Shown: positions 15,728 to 23,882 of the stretch, one piece after another
Numbering within the stretch: position 1 is the first letter of the stretch
How the letters are laid out: each line of letters starts with the position of its first letter
The notes under the pieces: model-generated
Database searches by the model: none
Told to the model about the DNA's origin: nothing
What the model saw: only the letters and a program-made list of their open reading frames with translations
Translations under genes and position numbers: made by a program
Assembly: GCA_002403205.1 (NCBI GenBank)
Contig: DHHJ01000030.1
Span: 17,094 to 41,186, forward strand
Direction: 5' to 3'
DNA from: Anaerolineaceae bacterium UBA4775
Lineage (GTDB): Bacteria > Chloroflexota > Anaerolineae > Anaerolineales > Anaerolineaceae
Length of the DNA stretch: 24,093 bases

Positions 15728-16483
15728 AAACGCATAAAACTTCTCCACGATCTGAATGAACTCGTCGGGCAGGTAACCGTAGGCCTGTTCTGCGATTTCC
15801 TCCGGCACGCCAAAGGCGGCCTCGGCGATCCCGCCGGTGATGCAGGCGATCGTATCGCTGTCCCCACCAATCGAGATGGCCTTGCGGATGGCGTCCTCAA
15901 AATCGGTCGCTTCGAGGAAGGCGATGATCGCTTCGGGCACGGACCCCTGGCAGGAGACGTCATAGGTGTACACCGGACGGATCTCCGCCAGGGTGCGGTC
16001 CAGGTCGTACCCAAAGCGCGTGCTGATTTCGGTGCGTATCTTATCCTGGGAAACACCCTGCCGGGCAAGCAGGACCGCCAGGGCCGCCGCCTGGGCGCCC
16101 TTGATCCCCTCGGGGTGGTTGTGGGTCACCTCGGCACTGCGTTTGGCTTCCTCGAGCACCGCTTCCACGCTGTCGAAGGCGAACCCCACCGGGCTGACCC
16201 GCATGGCCGAGCCGTTGCCCCAGCTATTGTAGGGCTGCGGGTCTTGGGCGTAGATCCAGTCGCTGAAGTTGCCGCCATAACCCCGCCCCGGGTAACGCCG
16301 GGAGAAGTCCTGGTAGGTTTCTGGATAACCCTTTCCGGACATGAGCGCGCTGGCCGTGGCCACGGTCAGCACGGAATCGTCGGTAAAAAAGCAATCGGGT
16401 TGAAAGAACGGGAATTGTGTGGTTTTGATATTGTTCCATTCGTAAACGGAACCGACAATGTCACCGATGATGGCACCGAGCAT
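15713..16483 (-). CDS. ADP-ribosylglycohydrolase-family hydrolase
   Basis: The 256-residue protein belongs to the DraG/ARH fold, which removes ADP-ribose from modified targets using a two-metal centre. The N-terminal GAIIGDIVGSVYEW, the metal-binding FTDDSVLT and the late IGGDSDTIACITGG motif are all present, together with THNHPEG in the middle. The start ATG at 16483 has a strong AGGAGG five bases ahead. The C-terminus is encoded by a heptamer tandem repeat, so the last four residues (VNGE) may replace the original end. No ADP-ribosyltransferase is visible nearby. The gene sits next to a restriction-modification gene, so both a housekeeping and a conflict-related role are possible. Confidence 0.92.
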   Translation of the reverse strand: MLGAIIGDIVGSVYEWNNIKTTQFPFFQPDCFFTDDSVLTVATASALMSGKGYPETYQDFSRRYPGRGYGGNFSDWIYAQDPQPYNSWGNGSAMRVSPVGFAFDSVEAVLEEAKRSAEVTHNHPEGIKGAQAAALAVLLARQGVSQDKIRTEISTRFGYDLDRTLAEIRPVYTYDVSCQGSVPEAIIAFLEATDFEDAIRKAISIGGDSDTIACITGGIAEAAFGVPEEIAEQAYGYLPDEFIQIVEKFYAFVNGE

Positions 16484-16609
16484 GTTTCCTCCTTGAAATT
16501 AAACCCAATATCATTGTTACTGATAATTATAGGGTCATTTTCCACACGAAACGCATCCAAGGACATTAAAAAGCAAATCCGTTATGCTTAAAGGTTCTGG
16601 AGGTCTTGG

Positions 16610-16615
16610 TATAAT
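16610..16615 (+). promoter_or_regulatory. TATAAT -10 box upstream of the restriction-modification gene
   Basis: A perfect TATAAT lies 70 bases before the ATG at 16686. The best -35 candidate, TTAAAG (16588-16593, 16-base spacer), matches only half of the consensus. Confidence 0.4.
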
Positions 16616-16685
16616 CGTTTAACAGTGCCATCCAACGGGGAATCAGCCCCTTCGAGAAACCCTGTCCTCAGGAAGCGAGCCAACC

Positions 16686-19600
16686 ATGCCCCACCCGATC
16701 ACAACGTACCTCAACGCCCTTAGCAACAACCTGGCCACAGGCAAAGCCACCGAACATACTCATCGCGGCGCCCTGGCAGACTTGATTGAAGCCCTGGGCG
16801 ACAATCTCCGCGCCATCAATGAGCCTGCTCGGATCGCATGCGGCGCCCCCGACCTGGCAATCCTGCAAGCGGATTTTAATATCGGCCATGTGGAGGCCAA
16901 GGATGTGGGCGTGTCCCTCGATGCGGTTGAAAGGTCGGATCAGCTCGTCCGCTACCGGCAGGCGCTGGACAACCTGATCCTGACCGACTACCTCGAGTTT
17001 CGCTGGTACGTAGATGGCAACCTCCGCCGCAGCGTGCGGTTGGCCCGCCTGGATGGACGCGGCCTCCCGCAAATTGAAACCAACGGGCGCGAGAACCTGC
17101 AGGAACTGCTGACTGATTTTCTCGCCCATCGGCCTCAGCCGATCAGCACGCCGCGCGAACTGGCAGAGCGCATGGCCCGCCTGACCCACCTGATCAGGGA
17201 TGTGATCGCGACAGCATTTGAGAATGAGCGCGCCTCCGAAATGCTCAAAGGCTGGCGGAGGGCCTTCGCCCAGGTGCTGATCCCGGACCTGGACCTGCCT
17301 GAAAACCTGGGCCAGTTTGTGGATATGTTCGCCCAAACCCTCTCTTACGGGCTGTTTTCCGCCCGCATCATGCACGAATCAGGGACCTTTCACCGCTACA
17401 CCGCCCAGGGGTCCATCCCCCGCACCAACCCCTTTTTACGGAATTTCTTCTCCTTCATCACCGGCCCGCAATTGGATGATGAACCCTACGCCGGCCTGGT
17501 GGACGACCTGATCCAGCTGCTGGCCAACGCCGATTTGCATGCCATCCTGGCCGATTTTGGCCGGGGCAACCGCCAGGACGACCCCATGATGCACTTTTAC
17601 GAAACCTTCCTGGCGGCGTATGACCCCCGCCTGCGCGAGCGGCGCGGCGTGTATTACACCCCCATGCCGGTGGTGTCCTTCATCGTGCGCTCGGTGGACG
17701 CCCTGCTGAAAACCCGCTTTGGCCTGCCCGACGGCCTGGCCGACACCACCCGCCTGGCCGACGGCACCCACAAGGTGCTGGTGCTGGACCCGGCGGTCGG
17801 CACTGCCACCTTCCTGTATGCGGTCATCGACCTGATCCGCGAGGACTTCATGCAGCGCAACGATGCCGGCATGTGGTCGGGATATGTGCGCGACCACCTG
17901 CTGGAGCGCATCTTTGGGTTCGAGATCATGATGGCGCCCTATGCCGTGGCGCACTTCAAGCTGGCGCTCCAGCTGGCCGGGCACGACCTGGACCTGCCCG
18001 AGGAGGAACGGGCACGCTGGGCATACGACTTCCAGGCTGACGACCGCATCCAAATTTACCTGACCAACGCCCTGGAGGTGCTGCCGGAGCAGACCCACGG
18101 CCTGTACGGGCCGATGCAGTTCGTGGCTGCGGAAGCCAAAGCGGCCGACGCCGTCAAACAGGATAAACCGATCATGATCGTGCTGGGCAACCCGCCCTAC
18201 TCGGTCAGCTCTGCCAACAAGGGGGAGCACATCGAGGCATTGATGGAGCGCTACAAAGCCGCCGTGCGGGATGAGCGCAATATCCAGCCCCTCTCGGATG
18301 ACTACATCAAGTTCATCCGCTTTGCCCATGACCGCATTGAGCGCACCGGGTCGGGTATCGTGGCTATGATCACCAACAATTCTTTTCTTTCGGGATTAAT
18401 ACACCGAGGAATGCGTGAAGAATTAATAAAATCATTTAACGAAGTATACATTGTAAATTTACATGGAAATTCATTAATAGGAGAAACTAAACCTGATGGT
18501 GGAAAAGACGAAAATGTGTTTGATATCCGGCAGGGTGTATCAATAATATTTTTTATTAAATCAAGGAATCGAAGAAATGTTTATCAAGTTCATTACAAAG
18601 ATTTGCGGGGAAATCGCGAATCCAAGTATTCCAAACTTGCTGATTCAACCATTCTGAATACTAATTGGGAAATAATTGATGTCACCTCTCCATATTACTT
18701 CTTTGTTCCCAAAGATTTCTCTCTTTTTGATGAATATGTATCAGCAGAAAAAATAGATGAGGTTTTCTCAATATCGTCAAGTGGAATGAATACTTTGCAT
18801 GACAACTTTGTAATAAATTTCAACAAAGATAAACTAATAGAAATGATCGATGATGCATGTAAAGTTGATATGTCTAACAAAGTTTTCATAGAGAAGTATA
18901 AAGTAAACAACTCAAGGGACTGGAAAATTGAAGAATGCAGAGATAGTGCAAGTAATAGGGAACCAATAGAATATAAAAAATCAATCAGAGAATGTGTTTA
19001 TCGTCCATTCGATTACAGATGGATACTCTTACATGATGATTTTGTAGGATATCCCCGTTGGGAAACTACAGCCCACATGCTTAATGATTCTGCAATAGGT
19101 TTTGTTACTACAAAACAATCAAATGAGACAATTTCCTGTCTATGTAGTAATAAAATTTTAGGGCAACATAAAATTGTTGATCCTTATCACAGATCTTACG
19201 TTTTTCCGCTTTTCATATTTCCATCAACAATAAAATATTCTCTCTTTGATATGACTTCTGAATCACCTTGGATACCTGATGTGAACCATGGCAACCGTGT
19301 CCCCAACCTGGACCCCGGTTTTGTGCGCCAGATGGAAGATAAACTGGGCCTGTCCTTTGACCCGCACCTGGCCGGGCGAGAACATGAATTGCAAACGACC
19401 TTCGGCCCCGAAGATATCCTGGCTTACATCTATGCCATCTTTCACGCGCCGACTTACCGCGAGCGCTATGCTGAGTTCCTCAAGATCGACTTCCCCCGCG
19501 TGCCCCTGACCGCTGATGCCAACCTTTTCCGCAACCTGGTCGCCCTGGGCCGCGAGCTGATCGCCCTGCATTTGATGGAATCACCCCGCTTGAACGACCC

Positions 19601-19919
19601 CCTGACGAGCTTTCCCATCCCCGGGGACAGCCAGGTGGCGCCGCGCGGCGGCTATCCCAAGTACGCGCCGCCCGAAGGGGGCAGGGGCGGCCGGGTGTAC
19701 ATCAACCGTGAGCAGTATTTTGAAGGCGTTCTGCCCGAGGTGTGGGCTTTTGAAATTGGCGGCTACCAGGTGCTGCACAAGTGGCTTAAAGACCGCCGCG
19801 GCCGTACCCTTTCTTATGATGACAAACGCCATTACCAGCAGGTGGTCGTGTCGCTGAAGGAAACAATCCGCTTGATGGAGGAGATCGACGCGGCCATCCC
19901 CGGCTGGCCGCTGGAATGA
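16686..19919 (+). CDS. Single-chain Type ISP-like restriction-modification enzyme (nuclease, N6-adenine methylase, specificity)
   Basis: The 1077-residue product combines three activities. An N-terminal PD-(D/E)xK-type nuclease is suggested by Asp56 (APDLAIL), Glu70-x-Lys72 (VEAKD) and a QxxxY helix at 86-90. The adenine-methyltransferase domain has motif I LDPAVGTATFL (368-376; the family usually has GTG where GTA is seen) and motif IV NPPY at 502-505. The C-terminal part matches the style of Type ISP specificity domains. There is no helicase domain, so it is shorter than LlaGI-type enzymes of about 1,570 residues and closer to a IIG-like layout. The segment encoding about residues 565-863 is very A+T-rich, while both flanks are G+C-rich. 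It converges with the 190-residue gene, with nine bases between the stops. No separate R, M or S gene is present. Confidence 0.87.
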   Translation: MPHPITTYLNALSNNLATGKATEHTHRGALADLIEALGDNLRAINEPARIACGAPDLAILQADFNIGHVEAKDVGVSLDAVERSDQLVRYRQALDNLILTDYLEFRWYVDGNLRRSVRLARLDGRGLPQIETNGRENLQELLTDFLAHRPQPISTPRELAERMARLTHLIRDVIATAFENERASEMLKGWRRAFAQVLIPDLDLPENLGQFVDMFAQTLSYGLFSARIMHESGTFHRYTAQGSIPRTNPFLRNFFSFITGPQLDDEPYAGLVDDLIQLLANADLHAILADFGRGNRQDDPMMHFYETFLAAYDPRLRERRGVYYTPMPVVSFIVRSVDALLKTRFGLPDGLADTTRLADGTHKVLVLDPAVGTATFLYAVIDLIREDFMQRNDAGMWSGYVRDHLLERIFGFEIMMAPYAVAHFKLALQLAGHDLDLPEEERARWAYDFQADDRIQIYLTNALEVLPEQTHGLYGPMQFVAAEAKAADAVKQDKPIMIVLGNPPYSVSSANKGEHIEALMERYKAAVRDERNIQPLSDDYIKFIRFAHDRIERTGSGIVAMITNNSFLSGLIHRGMREELIKSFNEVYIVNLHGNSLIGETKPDGGKDENVFDIRQGVSIIFFIKSRNRRNVYQVHYKDLRGNRESKYSKLADSTILNTNWEIIDVTSPYYFFVPKDFSLFDEYVSAEKIDEVFSISSSGMNTLHDNFVINFNKDKLIEMIDDACKVDMSNKVFIEKYKVNNSRDWKIEECRDSASNREPIEYKKSIRECVYRPFDYRWILLHDDFVGYPRWETTAHMLNDSAIGFVTTKQSNETISCLCSNKILGQHKIVDPYHRSYVFPLFIFPSTIKYSLFDMTSESPWIPDVNHGNRVPNLDPGFVRQMEDKLGLSFDPHLAGREHELQTTFGPEDILAYIYAIFHAPTYRERYAEFLKIDFPRVPLTADANLFRNLVALGRELIALHLMESPRLNDPLTSFPIPGDSQVAPRGGYPKYAPPEGGRGGRVYINREQYFEGVLPEVWAFEIGGYQVLHKWLKDRRGRTLSYDDKRHYQQVVVSLKETIRLMEEIDAAIPGWPLE
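18378..19275 (+). other. A+T-rich replaced segment inside the restriction-modification gene
   Basis: Composition changes abruptly after the NPPY motif and returns near residue 864, without breaking the frame. By direct count, the sixty bases 17761-17820 contain 40 G or C, whereas 18421-18480 contain 11. The segment covers the end of the methylase domain and the likely target-recognition domain, and its codons shift to A/T-ending forms such as ATA, AGA and TTA. This is the mark of recombination with a donor of different base composition. Confidence 0.75.
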
Positions 19920-19928
19920 CTTCCTTTG

Positions 19929-20501
19929 TTATATATTGGTTTCTGATGATAACTCAGGAAGTCCAATTCTTGATAAGAATGAAGCAAACCTTTGCAAAAT
20001 ATCCTCGCGGTAAAGTTCTGTAACAGAACAAACAAAATATTTTTCCTTGCATTCATTCATATGCTCAACCGAAACAGCAAAATAATGTTTGAAGTCTATA
20101 ACAGAAGGGACTAATGGGGATCCTGATTCAAATTCTAGATAATGGTATCGCGGAGTTTGGTTTTGTCTTAATCTTTTTCCACTTGTTCTTTTTCTATCTA
20201 TGGTTGAAGAATTAATACCTAAATTAGTTAAGTGATTACCGTCACATACATGCTCATAATTGTAAAGTGGTGCTACTAGAACTGATAATAAGTATTTATC
20301 TTCATTGTTTTTCTCTATGTTTCTGTAATTATAGTCTTGCAGTAGATCGCAATCTTGTGTAAGAATAATAACATAGGGAAAAACAATTTTTGATACCTCA
20401 ATGACACCATTACTTTCTTTAGTATATTCTAAATACTCTACATTTTGAATAATATCTCCTTGACGCAATCTGCCAAGTTTTGATTCACATGTCTTAATCA
20501 T
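19929..20501 (-). CDS. Conserved-looking 190-residue protein with QDCD motif, function unknown
   Basis: I cannot assign a function. The 190-residue protein has RLRQGDIIQNV near the N-terminus, FPYVIILTQDCDLLQD at about 41-56, and a C-terminal LQRFASFLSRIGLPEL segment. It has no signal peptide or membrane helix. The invariant-looking Gln-Asp-Cys-Asp cluster could be a metal or catalytic site; that is only inference. Its ATG overlaps the stop of the 66-residue gene by eight bases (ATGATTAA), and AGGA lies just ahead of the start, which implies translational coupling. It is the last gene of an A+T-rich three-gene cassette and ends nine bases from the restriction-modification gene. A role in defence or DNA conflict is suggested by context alone. 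Confidence 0.8.
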   Translation of the reverse strand: MIKTCESKLGRLRQGDIIQNVEYLEYTKESNGVIEVSKIVFPYVIILTQDCDLLQDYNYRNIEKNNEDKYLLSVLVAPLYNYEHVCDGNHLTNLGINSSTIDRKRTSGKRLRQNQTPRYHYLEFESGSPLVPSVIDFKHYFAVSVEHMNECKEKYFVCSVTELYREDILQRFASFLSRIGLPELSSETNI

Positions 20502-20694
20502 GAATAATCCTAGCTGTAATTATTATGCGTTTAGGTTTTCCAGATAAATATTTCATATGATCAATTTCATCATAAAGAGCTTTTGTCTCAAGATCTGTGC
20601 TACTTGGATATTTCTTAGATTGAATATCTTCATCAGAAATTTCTGTTTCTGTCCCATTATTATAAACAATCTCGTCACTATTGTTCGGTTCCAT
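20494..20694 (-). CDS. Small 66-residue acidic protein in the three-gene cassette
   Basis: The product is acidic in its first two thirds and ends with a basic GKPKRIIITARIIHD tail. No family is recognised. It is kept as a real gene because it overlaps both neighbours in the way of coupled genes: its ATG lies 17 bases inside the end of the TIGR04255-like gene, and its stop overlaps the next ATG by eight bases. A GAGGTG lies a few bases before its ATG. It shares the A+T-rich style of its neighbours. It could be an adaptor or antitoxin-like partner, but nothing in the sequence proves this. Confidence 0.65.
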   Translation of the reverse strand: MEPNNSDEIVYNNGTETEISDEDIQSKKYPSSTDLETKALYDEIDHMKYLSGKPKRIIITARIIHD

Positions 20695-21451
20695 CCATCA
20701 CCTCACGCAATTTATCTGTAATGCTATCCTCAAAAAGCTCTTGTATTTTACTGTGGAATTTGTTCAAATATTGAGGGATTTCCGAGGGTTCGATTAAACC
20801 TTCATAGTATGCATCGTAATCAAGAATAAAACGCCGTCGAATAATAGCTGCTGGATAATCAGGATTGTGAATTCCAAATTGGAATCTCAATTTATAATCG
20901 GTGCATTTTATCTCGTAATTATGGAATATCCTGATAGGGTGTGAATCTGGATAGTTTAATCGGAGTAAACACAAAAGTTTCTTATTTATTTCATTATCCC
21001 AATTGAGAGGGTTCACACCTTTCGCATCAATTTCATTAATGTATCGCAATCCTAGTCGTTTTGGTTGAGCGTCTGGAAAAACGAGGAAAAAATTTTGAGA
21101 AAACTCAATGAATTCTTTATATAGTGTTTGGTAATTTTCATATTCTTGGTAATTCACAAAAAATGAATTTTGATTAACCATCAATCGTTTTTCTCTATTT
21201 TCTCCAAAGAAGTTCCATTCAATGAAATCTTCTTTATTAGTTGAAAACTTTGACCTTTCAATTGTAAATTCTTGTGCAAATGCGGATTTGGGTTCTGATA
21301 TTGGAAAATAATTTAATGCGATATTGCTCATTTCTTTAGGAATTTCATTCTTCAATGAAGAATGAGGGCTTACCATATCTATTCTTGCAATTACACTAGT
21401 GAGGAAATTCTTTTTGTATTGTTTGTCACCATATTTTTCTTTCTCTTTCAT
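20678..21451 (-). CDS. TIGR04255-like protein of sporadic distribution
   Basis: The 257-residue product looks like the TIGR04255 family, known for patchy occurrence and no firm function. The features I rely on are the N-terminal FLTSVIARIDMV strand, the central KRLGLRYINEID stretch, and the C-terminal FEDSITDKLREVMDG. It has no signal peptide or transmembrane segment. AGGAAGGG lies six bases ahead of the ATG at 21451, so it should be the first and best-translated gene of the cassette. Two overlapping genes follow downstream. A palindrome upstream could control the operon. The A+T-rich composition differs sharply from the adjoining wecC gene, which suggests horizontal transfer. The family call is from memory of its motifs. 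Confidence 0.65.
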   Translation of the reverse strand: MKEKEKYGDKQYKKNFLTSVIARIDMVSPHSSLKNEIPKEMSNIALNYFPISEPKSAFAQEFTIERSKFSTNKEDFIEWNFFGENREKRLMVNQNSFFVNYQEYENYQTLYKEFIEFSQNFFLVFPDAQPKRLGLRYINEIDAKGVNPLNWDNEINKKLLCLLRLNYPDSHPIRIFHNYEIKCTDYKLRFQFGIHNPDYPAAIIRRRFILDYDAYYEGLIEPSEIPQYLNKFHSKIQELFEDSITDKLREVMDGTEQ

Positions 21452-21511
21452 TTCAATCCCTTCCTATTGTAAGTTGTTACTAGTTTAATTATTAGTCAAC
21501 CTGATCAAATA

Positions 21512-21524
21512 TTACATAATGTAA
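21512..21524. promoter_or_regulatory. Palindrome TTACATAATGTAA upstream of the three-gene cassette
   Basis: Perfect 6-base arms flank a single central base, about 60 bases upstream of the TIGR04255-like start. Its place in the only upstream gap suits an operator. No convincing -35/-10 pair was found beside it. Confidence 0.35.
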
Positions 21525-21554
21525 AAAAGAAAAACAACTAAAAACCAAAATAAT

Positions 21555-22829
21555 TTATAACTTGCGCGCCAGCCCGAAAAATTCAAACCCGGCCGCCTCC
21601 CAGGCGGACTTCTCCCAGGCGTTCACCCCGTCGTAGACCAGGGCAGCCGGGGTCATCTCCCGCACCACAAGCGGGTCAAGCGCTTTGAAGCGGTCATGCC
21701 CGACGCCCAAAACGACCAGGTCGGCCTCTGCCAGGGCCTCTTCCAGGTGTGCCACCTGGTTGACCCCCGGGATACCCGCCTGGGCTTTGAAGGGCTCGTA
21801 AGCATACACCCTGGCGCCGGCCGCCTGCAGGTGGTGGACCAGTTCAACCGCCGGGCTCTCGCGCACATCGTCCACATTGGGCTTGAAGGCCAGCCCCAAA
21901 AAGGCGATCGTTTTGCCCTCCACGCCACCGGCAACAGCCTGGATATGCTCCGCCACGAAGACCGGCTGCCCGTCGTTGACCAGCCGGGCCATCCTGACCA
22001 GGCGAGCGATCTCCGGCGCGGCTTCCACCAGGAACCAGGGGTCCACACTGATGCAATGCCCGCCCACGCCCACACCCGGCCTGAGGATATCGACCCGCGG
22101 GTGGAGGTTGGCAATGCCGATCGCCTCCCAGATATCCACATCAAAGGTCTGTGCCAGGCGTGAAAATTCGTTGGCGATGGCAATGTTGATGTCACGCGAG
22201 GTGTTTTCCATCAACTTGACCATTTCAGCCGTGGTGGCATCGGTCAGGATGATGTCACCCTGCACAAAGGCACGGTACAGGTCGCGCCCGGCTTCAGCGG
22301 AAGCCGCGTCAATCCCGCCGATCACCCGGGGGTTGTCGACCAGTTCCTGCAGGATGCGCCCGGGCAGCACCCGCTCCGGCGAATAGGCCAGCAGGAAGTC
22401 CTGCCCGGCCTTAAGCCCGCTTTTTTCAAGGATCGGCAGCACCAGGTCAACCGTGGTGCGCGGCGGTGAGGTCGATTCGAGGATCACCAGGTTCCCCCGC
22501 CGCAAGTGCGGGACGATCGACTCGCTCGCGGCCGTCACCGCGCGCATATCCGCGCGCTTATCATCATAAAAGGGCGTCGGGACAGCGATGATGAAAGCGT
22601 CTGCCGGCACCACCTCGGAGGAAATCTCCAGGTGGCCGCTGCGCAGGGCTTCCAGCAACAGCTCACCCAGGCCCGGCTCAAAGATGTGCGGTTTGCCAGC
22701 CCGCAACCCCTCGATGATGGCGCCGTTGGTGTCCATCCCCGTCACATGGATGCCTTTGCCAGCAAACACGGAGGCGGTCGGCAGCCCGATGTACCCCATC
22801 CCTATCACACACAGTGTTTCGAATTTCAA
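21555..22829 (-). CDS. wecC: UDP-N-acetyl-D-mannosaminuronate dehydrogenase (UDP-sugar dehydrogenase)
   Basis: The enzyme oxidises UDP-ManNAc (or a related UDP-HexNAc) at C6 with two NAD+ to make the uronic acid for surface glycans. The 424-residue protein has the full family layout. It shows the NAD-binding GMGYIGLP at the N-terminus, LESTSPPRTT, YSPERVLPG, the KLMENTSRDINIAIANEF helix, and the catalytic Cys259 in GVGVGGHCISVDPWF. The C-terminal domain (about 305-424) includes GLAFKPNVDDVRESP. The GHCISVDPWF motif favours WecC over UDP-glucose dehydrogenases. It starts with TTG at 22829, supported by AAAGGA eight bases ahead. No epimerase wecB is in view. It diverges from the PIG-L deacetylase gene. 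Confidence 0.93.
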   Translation of the reverse strand: MKFETLCVIGMGYIGLPTASVFAGKGIHVTGMDTNGAIIEGLRAGKPHIFEPGLGELLLEALRSGHLEISSEVVPADAFIIAVPTPFYDDKRADMRAVTAASESIVPHLRRGNLVILESTSPPRTTVDLVLPILEKSGLKAGQDFLLAYSPERVLPGRILQELVDNPRVIGGIDAASAEAGRDLYRAFVQGDIILTDATTAEMVKLMENTSRDINIAIANEFSRLAQTFDVDIWEAIGIANLHPRVDILRPGVGVGGHCISVDPWFLVEAAPEIARLVRMARLVNDGQPVFVAEHIQAVAGGVEGKTIAFLGLAFKPNVDDVRESPAVELVHHLQAAGARVYAYEPFKAQAGIPGVNQVAHLEEALAEADLVVLGVGHDRFKALDPLVVREMTPAALVYDGVNAWEKSAWEAAGFEFFGLARKL

Positions 22830-22871
22830 GATTAAGGTCCTTTGTTATTGTCTGAGAACCATGCCATCAGG

Positions 22872-22901
22872 ATTATCCCTTGAATTTTACCTTAATCTCA
22901 G
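22872..22901 (-). promoter_or_regulatory. Possible wecC promoter
   Basis: Read on the minus strand, CTGAGA (complement of 22896-22901) and GATAAT (complement of 22872-22877) are 18 bases apart and match four and five of the six consensus positions. The start would lie about 36 bases before the TTG codon. Confidence 0.35.
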
Positions 22902-22960
22902 CCTGTTTATCACGATGGCGCCTGCCAGGTTGGGCCCGGATTTCAGCAACACGGCTTTGA

Positions 22961-22969
22961 TGATACAAT
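22961..22969 (+). promoter_or_regulatory. Extended -10 promoter giving a possibly leaderless PIG-L mRNA
   Basis: TGATACAAT is an extended -10 element (TG-N-TACAAT). It ends only seven bases before the A of the ATG at 22977, so transcription would begin at or next to the start codon. No Shine-Dalgarno is present, consistent with a leaderless message. Confidence 0.5.
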
Positions 22970-22976
22970 CAGGCCT

Positions 22977-23738
22977 ATGAACACATATCACTGGGTTTTC
23001 ATCAGCCCGCACCTTGACGACGTTGCCCTGTCGTGCGGTGGCCTGGTGTGGGATCTTGTCCAGAACGGTCACAGGGTTGAGGTCTGGACCCTGTTCGCGG
23101 GCGACCCGCCAGATACGGACTATTCTCCCTTCGCCCAGCAAATTCATCACCTTTGGGGTATCTCAGGCCATGAGGCAATTCGCCAGCGCCGCGCAGAGGA
23201 CCGGGCTGCCTGCACCGTTTTGGGTGCCCAGGTGCGCCATTTCGACTGGCCCGACGCGATCTACCGCCGGGACGGGCACAGCGGTGATCCGATCGTGAAC
23301 AGCAACGAGGACTTGTTCAGCCGATTGCCGGAACCTGCCCTGACTGCGGAGATCACAGCGGTTATAAGCGCAGAACGCCCTGAGGGGGCTCGCCTGGTGC
23401 TGCCCATCGGGCTGGGGGTGCACATCGATCACCATGCCGTGGTATTGGCGGGCCCGGGCCTCAGCCCGGTGGATCATTTTTATGCCGATTATCCCTACAT
23501 CCTGGAAAGCTTCACGCACCCGGCTTTGCACAAGGGTCACTATAAAAACATCCCCCACCTCCTGAGCGAGGATGCCCTGCTGGCCTGGCAAGAGTCGATG
23601 TTATGCTACACTTCACAGTTCTCGACCTTCTGGCGTGACAATGCAGAAATGCGCCTGGCGCTGCGCAATTACCTATCCGGCGGGGGTGGGCGGCTGTGGC
23701 AAAGATCCCGTCTTGACAGTCATCTCACCCAGGGGTAA
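22977..23738 (+). CDS. PIG-L/LmbE-family N-acetylglucosamine deacetylase-like protein
   Basis: Members of this zinc-dependent family remove acetyl groups from N-acetylglucosaminyl compounds, for example in GPI, mycothiol or bacillithiol pathways. The 253-residue product has SPHLDDVALSCGG (His12, Asp14, Asp15; the family's PHPDDE motif) and GVHIDHHAVV for the second metal-binding His set. No signal peptide is seen. The exact substrate is open. It diverges from wecC, which also acts on amino sugars, so a glycan-related role is plausible. Its stop codon TAA doubles as the first three bases of the -10 box of the following tRNA promoter. The message may be leaderless. Confidence 0.9.
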   Translation: MNTYHWVFISPHLDDVALSCGGLVWDLVQNGHRVEVWTLFAGDPPDTDYSPFAQQIHHLWGISGHEAIRQRRAEDRAACTVLGAQVRHFDWPDAIYRRDGHSGDPIVNSNEDLFSRLPEPALTAEITAVISAERPEGARLVLPIGLGVHIDHHAVVLAGPGLSPVDHFYADYPYILESFTHPALHKGHYKNIPHLLSEDALLAWQESMLCYTSQFSTFWRDNAEMRLALRNYLSGGGGRLWQRSRLDSHLTQG

Positions 23739-23741
23739 AAT
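23713..23741 (+). promoter_or_regulatory. Strong tRNA-Ala promoter overlapping the PIG-L stop codon
   Basis: A perfect TTGACA (23713-23718), a 17-base spacer and TAAAAT (23736-23741) form the best promoter of the window. The spacer is coding sequence of the PIG-L gene, and the -10 box begins with its TAA stop. Transcription would start near 23748, about 13 bases before the tRNA. Confidence 0.85.
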
Positions 23742-23760
23742 CCCATTCACCCTGAAAGAT

Positions 23761-23833
23761 GGGCCTGTAGCGCAGTTGGGAGCGCGCCTCAATCGCACTG
23801 AGGAGGTCGAGGGTTCAAGTCCCTTCAGGTCCA
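23761..23833 (+). tRNA. tRNA-Ala (anticodon CGC)
   Basis: A complete 73-base cloverleaf folds. The acceptor GGGCCTG pairs with CAGGTCC and includes the alanine identity pair G3-U70. The D stem is GCGC/GCGC, the anticodon stem is CCTCA/TGAGG with loop ATCGCAC, and the T arm is GAGGG-TTCAAGT-CCCTT. The anticodon CGC reads GCG. The discriminator is A and the CCA end is not encoded. A strong promoter lies directly upstream. Confidence 0.95.
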
Positions 23834-23882
23834 CTCCAGTGCCCCGGTGTCGCGCACGTAAGGGGCTCGGGGTACAAAATAA

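Noticed and set aside
17436..18329. A 297-codon minus-strand frame inside the restriction-modification gene
   Set aside because: It is antisense to the methylase motifs and is explained by the high G+C content there.
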